Source: Thiobacter sp. AK1 (GTDB lineage Bacteria; Pseudomonadota; Gammaproteobacteria; Burkholderiales; Thiobacteraceae). From it: a stretch of DNA of 64,000 bases. Positions 1 through 9,212 of this stretch are shown one piece after another. Within the stretch, counting starts at the first letter, position 1. The number at the start of each line of letters is the position of its first letter. A model generated the notes under the pieces. The model was not told the DNA's origin. It saw nothing but the letters and a program-made list of their open reading frames with translations, and did no database searches. Position numbers and translations under genes: made by a program. The DNA lies in contig NZ_JBAJEX010000005.1 of NCBI RefSeq assembly GCF_039822265.1, positions 1 to 64,000 of the forward strand, given 5' to 3'.

Positions 1-701
1 TGGATGATGCCACCAACGAGCACTATTCGATGTTCTTCGTCGAGGAGGAAGGCACGGCATCCTCCTTTCTGGGGGTCAAGGAGGTGATCGAAGCCCGCGG
101 CCTGTTTGCCTCACTCTACACTGACCGCGGCAGCCACTACTGGCACACGCCAGAGGCCGGCGGCAAGGTGGACAAGCACAACCTCACCCAGTTCGGGCGG
201 GCGATGCGCCAGCTTGGCATCGAGATGATCCCCGCCTACTCGCCAGAGGCGCGCGGGCGGTCGGAGCGGATGTTTCGCACCCATCAGGATCGGCTGCCCA
301 AGGAGTTGGCCGCGGCGGGCATCACCGACATGGCGGCGGCCAATCGCTACCTCAGGGAAGTCTATTTGCCGGCCTTCAATGCCGAGTTCCTGCAGCCTGC
401 CCAGGAAGAAGGGTCAGCCTTTGTGCCCTGGATCGGGGGCGATCTGGATGACATCCTGTGCGAGCAGTAGGAGCGGGTGGTGGGGAAAGATAACTGTGTG
501 GCCTTCGAGGGGATGAAGCTGCAAATCCCCGCCGACCGCCACCGCATGCATTACGTCAAGGTGAAGGTGCGGGTGCACCGTTACCTGGATGGAAAAGTCG
601 CCCTCTTCCACGGCCCGCGCTGCCTGGCTCGTTACGATGCCCAAGGGCAGTTGCTCAAACCCAAGTTGCAGACTGCAGCAAAGGTCCGCCGCGGCACCTG
701 A
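1..701 (+). pseudogene. ISNCY-family DDE transposase, 5'-truncated by the window and interrupted by an in-frame TAG
   Basis: The reading frame starting at base 3 begins with DDATNEHYSMFF, which contains the first catalytic Asp. YTDRGSHYW follows (second Asp), then GRSERMFRTHQDRL (third acidic residue, Glu). This is an RNase-H-fold integrase core as in ISNCY-type transposases. The frame stops at TAG 468-470 but continues without any shift as ERVVGKDNCVAFEGMKLQIP and on to TGA at 699-701. The downstream piece is the usual C-terminal beta domain of these transposases. A single base change from GAG or CAG explains the stop. The element is therefore probably inactive unless the amber codon is suppressed; a sequencing error cannot be excluded. 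Confidence 0.8.
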
Positions 702-774
702 CTGTGGGACACCTTCCCACAGGGGAAAAGCGGACAGTTTACGTGCTTTAAGACCGGACAGTTCTATTTGTTGA
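1..774 (+). mobile_element. Right-hand part of an ISNCY-like insertion sequence
   Basis: The window opens inside an insertion sequence. It carries the C-terminal two thirds of a DDE transposase (frame from base 3 to the stop at 699-701). It then has a short non-coding tail with two copies of GGACAGTT (732-739 and 755-762), followed by TATTTGTTGACAAC. Subterminal repeats of this kind next to a transposase stop are typical of an IS end, so I place the right end near 774-778. The left end lies outside the window, so the inverted repeat and target duplication cannot be tested. The exact boundary is inferred. Confidence 0.6.
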
Positions 775-906
775 CAACACTTTTTTTCTTCACTGGGCGG
801 TCTCAAGCCCCGCCCACAGGAAGTTCACTGCCAGGCTTAAGGAAGGCCCTACAGCGGCGGTCCTGGACGGGCCGGAAAGACGGGCGAGGGCCTGTCGATG
901 GCCGGC
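775..906. other. Intergenic spacer between IS end and dnaE 3' end
   Basis: About 130 bases without a credible gene. It holds a T-tract (781-787) and a GGGCGG...CCGCCC inverted repeat (about 796-814). The runs flanking that hairpin do not have the orientation expected of an intrinsic terminator for the leftward dnaE transcript. Confidence 0.4.
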
Positions 907-3900
907 TCAGCCATAGAGGATGCTCACCGCATCCTCGCTAAGCCAGGCCCGCAGGCCTTCCAAGAGCCCGTCGTCCAGTTGAACCCGCCAGGCGTTGCCC
1001 AGCGCGAGCTCGCACTGCCCCACCCCATTGTGGTAGCGCACCAGTACCGGGCAGCCGGTCGGCTCCTCCGTGGGCGTGACGGCCTGGCGGTAGGGGGCGA
1101 GCAGTTCACGTAGCTTCTCCGCGCTGGCCTGACCGTTCATGGAAAGGCAAATGCCGCGCGCGAAACGGGTGCGCGCCTCGGTCATGCCATAGAGGCGCTC
1201 GGCACTGACGCGTAGCCCCCCGGAATATTCGTCCCGGCTCACCTTGCCCTCCACCACCAGGAGCTGGTCCTCGCGCAGCAGCTCCCGGTATTTCTCGTAG
1301 AGCTCGTTGAATACCGCGACTTCCACCTGGGCCTCGCCATCGTCCAAGACGACGAAAGCCATCTTGCCGCGGCGGGTCATCATCGTGCGGATGGAGTAGA
1401 TGATGCCCGCAAGGAGCTGTTTTTCCGGTTGCGGCGCGAGCTTGCCAAGGCGGGTCTTGACGAAGGCGGCCACCTCCTCGCGATAGGCGTCGAAGGGATG
1501 ACCGCTCAGATAGAAGCCCAGGCTTTTCTTTTCGTGTTGCAATAGCGCCTTCTTGGACCAGCGGGGCACGTCCACCAGGGCTTCTTCCGCGCGCGGGCCC
1601 TGGCTTTCCTCCAGCCCGAACAGGCTTGCCTGGCGGGCATGGGCCGCCGCCCGCTCTGCCGCTTCTAGGGCCTGGCCCACCGAGGCCAGAAGGCTCGCGC
1701 GGTGATCATTGATGCCATCGAAGGCGCCCGCCAGGATCAGCGCTTCGATCACGCGCCGGTTCACCTGACGGCGATCCACGCGCCGACAGAAGTCGAACAG
1801 ACCGGTGAAAGGTCCGCCCGCCTCGCGCGCGCGGACGATGGCCTCGATGGCGGCCTCGCCGGTGCCCTTGATCGCCCCCAGACCATAGCGGATGCGACGC
1901 CCATCCAGAGGCAGGAAGCGATAGTCGCTGGCGTTGATGTCCGGCGGCAAGATCTCTAGGCCGTTTTCCAGACAATCGCTGTAGAGGTTGAACACCTTGT
2001 CGGTGTCGCCCATGTCGGCGGTGAGGGTCGCCGCCATGAAGGCCGCGGGATGGTGGGCCTTGAGATAGGCGGTCTGGTAGGCCACCAGGGCATAAGCTGC
2101 CGAGTGGGACTTGTTGAAACCATACTCGGCAAACTTTTCCATTAGATTGAACAGCTCGGTGGCAAGCTTCTCGTCCACGCCCCGCTCTACCGCCCCTTGC
2201 ACGAAGATGGAACGGTGCTTGGCCATTTCCTCCGGCTTTTTCTTGCCCATGGCGCGCCGCAGCATGTCCGCGGCACCGAGGGTATAGCCGCCCAGGATCT
2301 GGGCGATCTGCATCACCTGTTCCTGATAGACGATGACGCCATAAGTAGGCTTGAGCACCGCTTCCAGCTTGGGATGCATGTAGTCCACCTTGGCCCGCCC
2401 GTGCTTGCGGTTGATGAAGTCGTCCACCATGCCCGACTGGAGCGGACCCGGACGAAATAAGGCCACCAAGGCGATAATGTCCTCGAAGGTGTCCGGCTTA
2501 AGACGCCGGATCAAGTCCTTCATGCCACGGCTTTCCAGCTGGAACACGGCAGTGGTGTTGCAAGCCTTGAGGAGCTCATAGGTAGCGGGATCATCGAGGG
2601 GAATGCTCTCGACGCGGAAGTGGGCATCAGCCGCCCCGAGCGCCAGCTCGCGCACGAATTTCACCGCCCAGTCGATGATGGTCAGGGTGCGCAGGCCCAA
2701 AAAGTCGAACTTCACCAGGCCCACTGCTTCCACATCGTCCTTGTCGAACTGACTCACCACCGAGTCCGATCCCTGGGCGCTATAAATGGGGCAGAAATCC
2801 GTGATGCGTCCCGGCGCAATCAGCACGCCGCCCGCGTGCATGCCCACGTTGCGCGTGAGTTCCTCCAGCTTACGCGCCAGGTCGATCAGGCTACGCACCT
2901 CTTCTTCATTCTCGTAGCGCTCCTTGAGCTGGGGCTCCATTTCCAGCGCCTTGTCGAGTGGCACTGGCTTCACCCCTTCCACCGGGATCAGCTTGGAGAG
3001 TTGGTCGCAAAAGTTGTAAGGCAGGTCCATCACCCGCCCCACGTCACGGATCACCGACTTGGACCCGAGCGTGCCGAAGGTGGCGATCTGGGACACGCTC
3101 TGTTCGCCATAGCGCCGGCGCACGTAGTCGATCACGCGGTCGCGCCCGTCCTGGCAGAAATCCACGTCGAAGTCCGGCATGGACACCCGTTCCGGGTTGA
3201 GGAAGCGCTCGAACAGGAGGTCGTAGCGCAATGGATCGAGGTCGGTGATACCCAGGCAGTAGGCCACCAGCGAGCCCGCACCCGAGCCACGACCCGGGCC
3301 CACCGGCACGCCGTTGTCCTTGGCCCAGTTGATGAAGTCGGCCACGATCAGGAAATAGCCCGGAAATCCCATCTGGATGATGGTCTGGGTCTCAAAGGCG
3401 AGCCGCTCCTCGTAGCGCGGGCGCACTGCTTCGCGCGCCGCGGCATCGGGATAGCGCTCGGCGAGCCTGCGCTCTAGCCCCCGGCGGGCTTCCTGCACCA
3501 GATATTCGTCCAGACTCACGCCAGGCGGCGTGGGAAACTGCGGCAGCTTGGGCTTGCCCAGCTCGATGGTGAAATTGCAGCGCTTGGCGATTTCCACGCT
3601 GTTGGCGAGGGCCTCAGGAACGTCCGCGAACAGCGCCGCCATCTCCGCCTGGGTCTTGAAATACTGTTCCTGGGTGAAGGGGCGCGGCCGGCGCGGGTCG
3701 CCCAGCACGTAACCTTCAGCGATACACACGCGCGCCTCGTGCGCCTGAAAATCGTCACGCCGCATGAACTGGATGGGATGTGTGGCCACGACCGGCAGGG
3801 CCAGCGCGCGCGCCAAGCTCAGCGCGAAATGCACATGGCTGTCTGCCTGGGGCGTGCCAGGCCGCTGCAGCTCCAGATAAAAGGCATTCGGGAACCACGC

Positions 3901-4380
3901 CGCCCACTCCATGGCGAGCTGGCGGGCTCGCTCCCAGTTCTGTGCGAGCAACGCCTGGCCCACATCGCCAAGATGGGCGCCAGACAGGGCGATCAGCCCT
4001 TCACCGCCGCCGGCGGCAAACCATTCCCGGCGCAGCTCCGCGCGACCCCGGTAGACATTCTCGCGGTAGGCGCGGGAAAGAAGTTCGCATAGCCGGTGAT
4101 AGCCCGAGCGGTTGCGGCACAGCAGCAGCAGGCGATGCGGCTGGTCACGGTTGGCCTCGTTGGTGACCCAGACATCGCAGCCGATGATGGGCTTCACGCC
4201 CCGGCTGCGGGCGGCCTTGTAAAACTTCACCAGCGCGAAGACGTTGCCGAGATCCGTGAGCGCCAGTGCCGGCATGGCATCCGCCCGCGCTTGCTCGACT
4301 GCATCGTCCACCCGCACGATGCCGTCCACTACGGAGAACTCGGAATGCAGGCGCAGATGGACGAAAGTGGGATCCGGCAT
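907..4380 (-). CDS. dnaE: DNA polymerase III subunit alpha
   Basis: Catalytic subunit of the replicative DNA polymerase, family C, 1157 aa with the chosen start (E. coli DnaE is 1160 aa). An N-terminal PHP domain begins with FVHLRLHSEFSVVDG near residue 6. The palm has GRGSGAGSLVAY, PDFDVDF near residue 400 (two catalytic Asp) and KFDFLGL (third Asp). The helix-hairpin-helix/tail region has FNKSHSAAYALVAYQTAYL, and a C-terminal OB fold contains RGKMAFVVLDDGEAQVEV. I chose the ATG at 4380 (MPDPTFVHLR) over an upstream ATG at 4431 because homologues begin a few residues before the PHP motif. No Shine-Dalgarno precedes it. It is divergent from yegQ/trhP across 56 bp. A housekeeping copy rather than the mutagenic DnaE2, judging by length and the conserved tail. 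Confidence 0.97.
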   Translation of the reverse strand: MPDPTFVHLRLHSEFSVVDGIVRVDDAVEQARADAMPALALTDLGNVFALVKFYKAARSRGVKPIIGCDVWVTNEANRDQPHRLLLLCRNRSGYHRLCELLSRAYRENVYRGRAELRREWFAAGGGEGLIALSGAHLGDVGQALLAQNWERARQLAMEWAAWFPNAFYLELQRPGTPQADSHVHFALSLARALALPVVATHPIQFMRRDDFQAHEARVCIAEGYVLGDPRRPRPFTQEQYFKTQAEMAALFADVPEALANSVEIAKRCNFTIELGKPKLPQFPTPPGVSLDEYLVQEARRGLERRLAERYPDAAAREAVRPRYEERLAFETQTIIQMGFPGYFLIVADFINWAKDNGVPVGPGRGSGAGSLVAYCLGITDLDPLRYDLLFERFLNPERVSMPDFDVDFCQDGRDRVIDYVRRRYGEQSVSQIATFGTLGSKSVIRDVGRVMDLPYNFCDQLSKLIPVEGVKPVPLDKALEMEPQLKERYENEEEVRSLIDLARKLEELTRNVGMHAGGVLIAPGRITDFCPIYSAQGSDSVVSQFDKDDVEAVGLVKFDFLGLRTLTIIDWAVKFVRELALGAADAHFRVESIPLDDPATYELLKACNTTAVFQLESRGMKDLIRRLKPDTFEDIIALVALFRPGPLQSGMVDDFINRKHGRAKVDYMHPKLEAVLKPTYGVIVYQEQVMQIAQILGGYTLGAADMLRRAMGKKKPEEMAKHRSIFVQGAVERGVDEKLATELFNLMEKFAEYGFNKSHSAAYALVAYQTAYLKAHHPAAFMAATLTADMGDTDKVFNLYSDCLENGLEILPPDINASDYRFLPLDGRRIRYGLGAIKGTGEAAIEAIVRAREAGGPFTGLFDFCRRVDRRQVNRRVIEALILAGAFDGINDHRASLLASVGQALEAAERAAAHARQASLFGLEESQGPRAEEALVDVPRWSKKALLQHEKKSLGFYLSGHPFDAYREEVAAFVKTRLGKLAPQPEKQLLAGIIYSIRTMMTRRGKMAFVVLDDGEAQVEVAVFNELYEKYRELLREDQLLVVEGKVSRDEYSGGLRVSAERLYGMTEARTRFARGICLSMNGQASAEKLRELLAPYRQAVTPTEEPTGCPVLVRYHNGVGQCELALGNAWRVQLDDGLLEGLRAWLSEDAVSILYG

Positions 4381-4436
4381 GGGGTAGAATTTTACTCTCT
4401 TTGCACCATCCACCTGCCCGTTTCCGCGCACTTCCC
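4381..4436. promoter_or_regulatory. Divergent dnaE / trhP promoter region
   Basis: The 56-bp gap between the two divergent starts contains TAGAATTTTA. This reads as TAGAAT (4385-4390) toward trhP and TAAAAT (4394-4389) toward dnaE. Both resemble sigma-70 -10 boxes; no convincing -35 box is visible on either side. If the leftward box is used, the dnaE message would have almost no leader. Inference from sequence only. Confidence 0.35.
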
Positions 4437-5783
4437 ATGCCGCCCAGCCCCGAACTGCTCTCCCCCGCCGGCAGCCTGGAAAAAATGCGCTACGCCTTCG
4501 CGTACGGCGCGGACGCGGTATATGCCGGCCAGCCGCGGTACAGCCTGCGCGTGCGCAACAACGAATTCGACTTGGACCAGTTGGCCGCCGGCATTAAGGA
4601 AGCACACCGGCTGGGCAAGAAGTTCTACGTGGCCAGCAACCTCATGCCCCACAACGCCAAGGTGAAGACCTATGCTGCCGACATGGCACCGGTCATCGCC
4701 ATGGGCCCCGACGCGTTGATCATGGCCGATCCCGGTTTGATCATGCTGGTGCGGGAAAAGTGGCCTGACATGCCCATCCATCTCTCGGTACAGGCCAACA
4801 CGGTGAACTACGCCGCAGTGCGCTTCTGGCAGCGCCTGGGCTTGAAGCGGGTGATCCTGTCGCGCGAGCTGTCCCTCGACGAGATCGCCGAGATCCGGCA
4901 ACGCTGCCCCGACATGGAACTGGAAGTGTTCGTGCACGGGGCACTGTGCATTGCCTATTCCGGTCGCTGTCTGCTTTCGGGCTATTTCAACCACCGCGAC
5001 CCCAACCAGGGCACCTGCACCAATGCCTGCCGCTGGGATTACAAGGTGCATGCGGCGGCCGAGACCGACAGCGGCGACTGGCAGAAAATCGACTTCGATT
5101 ACTCTTCCGCCTTTCAGGCGCCTGCCTTCGCGCAATGCGGTGGGCAGCCGCGCCATCCCCTTGCCGATCAGGTCTATCTGGTCGAGGAAGGTGAGCGACC
5201 CGGCGAGCTCATGCCCATCCTGGAGGACGAGCACGGCACTTATATCCTGAACTCGCGGGATCTGCGCGCCATCGAACACGTGGCCCGGCTGGTGGAAATT
5301 GGCGTAGATGCCCTCAAGATCGAGGGTCGCACCAAGTCCGTTTACTATGTGGCACGCACGGCCCAGGCCTATCGCCGCGCCATCGACGACGCCCACGCCG
5401 GCCGGCCCTTCGATCCTAGCCTGCTGGCGAGCCTGGAAGGGCTCGCCAATCGCGGCTATACCGACGGCTTCTACCAGCGCCATCACAGCGCGGAATACCA
5501 GAACTACCTACGCGGCCACTCGCAATCCGGACGTAGCCAGTACGTGGGCCGCGTCGCCACCCAGGATGCCGCCGGCTGGGCGGAAATCGAGGTGAAGAAT
5601 CGCTTCACACTGGGCGACTGGCTGGAACTGCTGACCCCCGCCGGCAATCACCGGCTCCTGCTCACGCACATGGAAGACTTGGACGGCGCGCCCCTAGAAG
5701 TTGCGCCAGGATCCGGCCACCGCGTGCGCATTCCGCTGCCGGTCCCGGCTCCCATGGGGCTGGTGGCAAGAATGCTGGCGTAG
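4437..5783 (+). CDS. trhP: Peptidase U32 family tRNA 5-hydroxyuridine synthesis protein (YegQ/TrhP)
   Basis: 448-aa member of the U32 'peptidase' family. E. coli YegQ (TrhP) takes part in prephenate-dependent hydroxylation of tRNA uridine-34. The N-terminal ELLSPAGSLEKMRYAFAYGA opens a TIM-barrel-like domain. Four conserved cysteines at 171, 178, 194 and 198 (in CIAYSGRC and GTCTNAC) match the iron-sulfur site inferred for this family. LKIEGRTKS and a C-terminal beta domain follow. The ATG at 4437 fits the homologue start; the frame is open further upstream only because it shadows dnaE. It converges on pgl with 43 bp between stops. Confidence 0.9.
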   Translation: MPPSPELLSPAGSLEKMRYAFAYGADAVYAGQPRYSLRVRNNEFDLDQLAAGIKEAHRLGKKFYVASNLMPHNAKVKTYAADMAPVIAMGPDALIMADPGLIMLVREKWPDMPIHLSVQANTVNYAAVRFWQRLGLKRVILSRELSLDEIAEIRQRCPDMELEVFVHGALCIAYSGRCLLSGYFNHRDPNQGTCTNACRWDYKVHAAAETDSGDWQKIDFDYSSAFQAPAFAQCGGQPRHPLADQVYLVEEGERPGELMPILEDEHGTYILNSRDLRAIEHVARLVEIGVDALKIEGRTKSVYYVARTAQAYRRAIDDAHAGRPFDPSLLASLEGLANRGYTDGFYQRHHSAEYQNYLRGHSQSGRSQYVGRVATQDAAGWAEIEVKNRFTLGDWLELLTPAGNHRLLLTHMEDLDGAPLEVAPGSGHRVRIPLPVPAPMGLVARMLA

Positions 5784-5826
5784 GCGCGCCCCCGTCCGCC
5801 GCGCGGCCAGACGAAGGCTTCGCCGG

Positions 5827-6525
5827 TTATGGGCCGAAAGTCTCCCCTGCGGCTGCCGCATCCAGAAACACATCGACACCCGTTGCCGGCCTGATGGCCG
5901 CCGCGGGAATGGACTCGCCGCGCCGCCAGCGCGCCACAGCTTCGCGCTTGGCTGCCCCCGTCACCAGAAACCACACGCCGCGCGCGCGAGACAGCCGCGC
6001 GGCGGAAAGGGAGACACGCGCCGGTGGCGGCTTGGGCGCATCCTCGATGGCCAACACGTCCGCGGCTGCGGGCCCCTCGCCCCAGTCCCGCTCCGGAAAG
6101 AGGCTGGCGGTATGCCCATCCTCTCCGAGCCCCAAAAGCACCAGGTCGAACTCGCCCATGCCCGCCAGTGCGCGTCGATAGGCTTCCACCGCGGCATGCA
6201 AGCCTCGCTCCGTGGGAATGACGTGAATCTGCGCAGGCGGAATCGGCACGTGGTCGAGCCAGGCCATACGCGCCATGACGCTGTTGCGCTCGGGGTGGGC
6301 CGCGGGCAGCACACGTTCGTCGCCGAACCAAATGTGCCAACGCGACCAGTCGGCGCGCGCATCCACCAGCGAGGTGTAGAGAAGTCGTGGCGTGGCACCG
6401 CCGGCCAACACCAGGTGGAAGGCGCCCCGCCCGCGGATGGCCGCATCGGCCGCAGCAAGCAAGCGCCGCCGCGCCTCGGCGGCCACAGTGGCGGCGTCCT
6501 TGAGCACGTGCCAACGTGTCTGCAT
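5827..6525 (-). CDS. pgl: 6-phosphogluconolactonase
   Basis: Hydrolyses 6-phosphogluconolactone to 6-phosphogluconate, second step of the oxidative pentose-phosphate pathway. 232 aa, DevB/SOL type. Phosphate-binding LVLAGGATPRLLY lies at 38-50, then IWFGDERVLP and LLGLGEDGHTASLFP, all hallmarks of the family. The start at 6525 (MQTRWHVLKD) gives the usual length. Seven bases separate it from the zwf stop, so it is the last gene of a gnd-zwf-pgl operon reading leftward. Confidence 0.93.
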   Translation of the reverse strand: MQTRWHVLKDAATVAAEARRRLLAAADAAIRGRGAFHLVLAGGATPRLLYTSLVDARADWSRWHIWFGDERVLPAAHPERNSVMARMAWLDHVPIPPAQIHVIPTERGLHAAVEAYRRALAGMGEFDLVLLGLGEDGHTASLFPERDWGEGPAAADVLAIEDAPKPPPARVSLSAARLSRARGVWFLVTGAAKREAVARWRRGESIPAAAIRPATGVDVFLDAAAAGETFGP

Positions 6526-6532
6526 CAGGCCA

Positions 6533-8020
6533 TCACACTTCGTTACGCCACTCTTGATCCTCGCCGTCGAACAGCCGGTTGGCCTCCTGCAGTCCCCAGC
6601 TGCCGGCAGGATAGGTGTGGATGTAATCGCGCTCCATGGCCCAGTGCTTGAGGATGGGGTCCACCACGCGCCAGGCCCATTCCACCTCGTCGTAACGCAA
6701 GAACAGGGTGCGGTCGCCCTCGATGACGTCCAAGAGCAGATTTTCGTAAGCATCCAGGGATTTGGCGCCGGGCTCCTGGTAGAAGGCGTTCATTTTCAGA
6801 ATCCGCGTCTGCATCTCCAACCCCGGTTGCTTGACGTGCACTTCCATATGCATGCTTTCCTCGGGCTGCAAGGACAGCACGATCCAGTTGGGCGCGATAG
6901 AGGTGAGCGGTGTTTCGCGAAACAGCTGCTGCGGCGGGTGTTTGAAGCGGATCGCGATCAGCGAGAGTTGCCGCGCCATGCGCTTGCCAGTGCGCAGATA
7001 GAACGGCACGTCGCGCCAACGCCAGTTGTCGATGTAGAACTTGGCGGCGACGAAGGTCTCGGTCACGGAGCCCGGCTCCACGCCCTCCTCGTCCTGGTAG
7101 CCCGGCACGGGTTCGCCATCGATAAACCCCGCCGCGTACTGGGCGCGGAAGGCATGGGCGTTGACCGAGCGCTTGGAAATAGGGCGGATGGAGCGCAGTA
7201 CTTTCACCTTCTCGTCGCGCACAGCGTCGGCGTCCATGTTGGCCGGCGGCTCCATGGCCACCACGGTGAGCAACTGCATGAGGTGATTCTGCAGCATGTC
7301 GCGCAGCGCACCGGCCCGCTCGTAATAATCGGCGCGCTTGCCAATGCCCACCTGCTCGGCGACGGTGATCTGCACGTGGTCGATGAAATTGCGGTTCCAC
7401 AAGGGTTCGATCAACGTATTGGCGAAGCGGAACACCAGCAGGTTCTGCACTGTTTCCTTGCCCAGGTAGTGGTCGATGCGATACACCTGCTCCTCGTCGA
7501 AATACCGGTGCAGCACCTGATTCAGCATCTCGGCGCTCTCGATGTCCTCGCCGAAGGGTTTTTCCACGACGATCCGATGCAGGCCGCGCGGCTTGTTCAG
7601 CCCGGCACGGTCCAGATTGTTGATCACCGCCGTGAATTCCGCTGGCTTGATGGCGAGATAAAACACGACGTTAGTGCAGGCGCCCATCTTGGGCGTAGCG
7701 AGCGCCTGCTTTAGCTTCTCGTAGTCCGCACGATTGTGCAGCTCGCCTTCAACATAGGTGAAACGCTGAGCGAATTTGTCGAACAAGGCCGGATCGAAGC
7801 GTTCCTTGAGCTTGCGCTCCAGCGCCTCGCGCATGAAGGCATGCCAGTCGGCATCCGTGAACGGCCGACGACCGAAGGCGAACAGGCTCATATGGGGCGG
7901 CAATCGTTGAGCCCCCTCCAGATGGTAGAGCGCAGGCAAAAGCTTGGTCTGGGACAGATTGCCCGTGGAGCCGAAGATGACGAAGCTGCAGGGTGTGTCG
8001 GGACCACCGTTCGCGTTCAT
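6533..8020 (-). CDS. zwf: Glucose-6-phosphate 1-dehydrogenase
   Basis: Oxidises glucose-6-phosphate to 6-phosphogluconolactone, producing NADPH. 495 aa, normal length. Dinucleotide-binding [14 protein letters not shown] lies near residue 16, VVEKPFGED at 152-159, and the active-site RIDHYLGKE at 181-189. The start codon overlaps the gnd stop by four bases (ATGA, 8017-8020), which implies translational coupling. Middle gene of gnd-zwf-pgl. Confidence 0.97.
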   Translation of the reverse strand: MNANGGPDTPCSFVIFGSTGNLSQTKLLPALYHLEGAQRLPPHMSLFAFGRRPFTDADWHAFMREALERKLKERFDPALFDKFAQRFTYVEGELHNRADYEKLKQALATPKMGACTNVVFYLAIKPAEFTAVINNLDRAGLNKPRGLHRIVVEKPFGEDIESAEMLNQVLHRYFDEEQVYRIDHYLGKETVQNLLVFRFANTLIEPLWNRNFIDHVQITVAEQVGIGKRADYYERAGALRDMLQNHLMQLLTVVAMEPPANMDADAVRDEKVKVLRSIRPISKRSVNAHAFRAQYAAGFIDGEPVPGYQDEEGVEPGSVTETFVAAKFYIDNWRWRDVPFYLRTGKRMARQLSLIAIRFKHPPQQLFRETPLTSIAPNWIVLSLQPEESMHMEVHVKQPGLEMQTRILKMNAFYQEPGAKSLDAYENLLLDVIEGDRTLFLRYDEVEWAWRVVDPILKHWAMERDYIHTYPAGSWGLQEANRLFDGEDQEWRNEV

Positions 8021-8934
8021 TTTTCCCCTCCGGTCTTCACCGCGTGCCCGCCGAAGCCCTTACGCATCATGGCCAGTAGACGTGCGGGGAAATCGTTGCG
8101 GCCTTGGGTAGCGAAGCGCATCATCAATGCCATCGTCATTACAGGCGTGGGCACACCCTGTTCCACCGCTTCCAGTGCCGTCCAGCGGCCCTCACCGGAA
8201 TCCGGCACATAAGGTGCGATGTCGGCCAGCTGCTGATCCTCGGCCAGCGCTTGCGCGGTGAGATCGAGCAGCCACGAACGCACCACGCTGCCATGGCGCC
8301 ATAGTTCGGCGATGGCGGCGAGGTTGAGTCCGAACTCGCTTTTCGCCTCGAGCAGGGCAAAACCTTCCGCCAGGGCCTGCATCATGCCGTACTCGATTCC
8401 GTTGTGGATCATCTTGGTGAAATGGCCTGCGCCCACGGGCCCGCAGTGCAGCCAACCGGTATCGGGTGTTGGCGCGAGCACGCGCATGTAGGGAATGACG
8501 CGCGCCGCCGCTTCGGGCTCGCCCCCAAACATCAAGCAATAGCCATTGCCAAGACCCCAGATGCCACCAGAAACGCCGCAGTCGATGAACTCAAGCCCCC
8601 GCGCCGCAAGCGCTTTCGCATGCCGGATCGCGTCGCGGTAATAGCCGTTGGCGCCATCGACAATGAGATCGCCAGGCGTAGCCAAGGCCGCCAGCCGCTC
8701 GATGGCCTCGTCGGTGGCTTGCCCTGCCGGCAACATCAGCCAGACGACGCGCGGTGCGGGCAGCGCCGCCAGCAGTTGCTCGAAACTCGCCGCGGCTTGA
8801 GCGCCGGTTTCACGCGCCAGGGCCTCGGTGACCTCGAAGCTGCGATTCCACGCCACCACCTCGATCCCGCCGCGCCGCAGACGGCGTGCCATATTGCCGC
8901 CCATGCGGCCCAAACCCACCATGCCTATCTTCAT
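8017..8934 (-). CDS. gnd: 6-phosphogluconate dehydrogenase, decarboxylating, short (YqeC/GndA-like) form
   Basis: Converts 6-phosphogluconate to ribulose-5-phosphate and CO2. 305 aa, i.e. the short class lacking the extra C-terminal helical half of the roughly 470-aa enzymes. N-terminal Rossmann motif GLGRMGGNM at 8-16, substrate loop [13 protein letters not shown], and catalytic Lys in [13 protein letters not shown]. After the second beta strand comes VVAWNRS; Asn-Arg-Ser at this position is typical of NADP-binding enzymes, whereas many short forms have an acidic residue, so NADP use is inferred. The ATG at 8934 has a good AGGAAA Shine-Dalgarno. A longer frame to 8976 is translated from a repeat element and rejected. 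First gene of the operon. Confidence 0.93.
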   Translation of the reverse strand: MKIGMVGLGRMGGNMARRLRRGGIEVVAWNRSFEVTEALARETGAQAAASFEQLLAALPAPRVVWLMLPAGQATDEAIERLAALATPGDLIVDGANGYYRDAIRHAKALAARGLEFIDCGVSGGIWGLGNGYCLMFGGEPEAAARVIPYMRVLAPTPDTGWLHCGPVGAGHFTKMIHNGIEYGMMQALAEGFALLEAKSEFGLNLAAIAELWRHGSVVRSWLLDLTAQALAEDQQLADIAPYVPDSGEGRWTALEAVEQGVPTPVMTMALMMRFATQGRNDFPARLLAMMRKGFGGHAVKTGGEK

Positions 8935-8950
8935 CAAGTTTCCTTTCCTG

Positions 8951-9096
8951 TTGAGCATTACGTAAGTAGATGACACCTTTGTGTCGTCCCCCCGAAAGCG
9001 GGGACCCAGAAGATGGCGAGGAATACTCTGGATTCCCGCTTTCCCGGGAGTGACAGTTTACTTACGCAGCCTGTCGACTACCGACGTAACGCTCAA
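8951..9096 (+). repeat. MITE-like element, copy A (146 bp, terminal inverted repeats)
   Basis: Begins TTGAGCATTACGTAAGTAG and ends in the inverted form (...CGTAACGCTCAA), giving imperfect terminal inverted repeats TTGAGCRTTACGT. Inside are two facing motifs related to the common CCCGCGAAAGCGGG repeat, so the whole element can fold into a long hairpin. It is flanked by TG on both sides (8949-8950, 9097-9098), possibly a 2-bp target duplication. A second copy in inverted orientation lies at 32195-32341, about 90% identical by eye. No coding capacity. It stops 16 bp before the gnd start codon. Confidence 0.85.
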
Positions 9097-9212
9097 TGAT
9101 TGCGCAAACGAGAGATTTGTCTTTTGCCCGTCTTTGCTGCGGCGCGCGCCGCACCGCGGCAAATCTGGGATAATTCAGCATCCACTATAGAAAAACAACA
9201 AGCGCCGCCGGA
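9097..9212 (+). promoter_or_regulatory. Upstream region of glgA
   Basis: Contains a perfect 14-bp palindrome GCGGCGCGCGCCGC (9139-9152) enclosed by TTTGC/GCAAA, and a GATAAT box (9169-9174) 38 bp before the glgA start that could serve as a -10 element. No recognisable -35. Assignment as promoter is tentative. Confidence 0.3.

Noticed and set aside
796-814. GGGCGG/CCGCCC hairpin as dnaE terminator
   Set aside because: On the dnaE strand the stem is followed by an A-run, not a U-run.
2620-3477. 285-aa frame on the + strand inside dnaE
   Set aside because: Shadow of dnaE; His-rich, no motif.
4392-5486. 364-aa frame on the - strand opposite trhP
   Set aside because: Shadow; the + strand carries the conserved U32 motifs.
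6392-7714. 440-aa frame on the + strand opposite zwf and the 5' part of pgl
   Set aside because: Shadow; zwf on the - strand has all G6PD motifs.
8935-8976. N-terminal extension of gnd (14 residues)
   Set aside because: Part of it is translated from the MITE-like element; the downstream ATG has a good Shine-Dalgarno and matches the Rossmann start.
8981-9190. 69-aa frame through copy A of the repeat
   Set aside because: Same repeat artefact; no RBS or conserved sequence.
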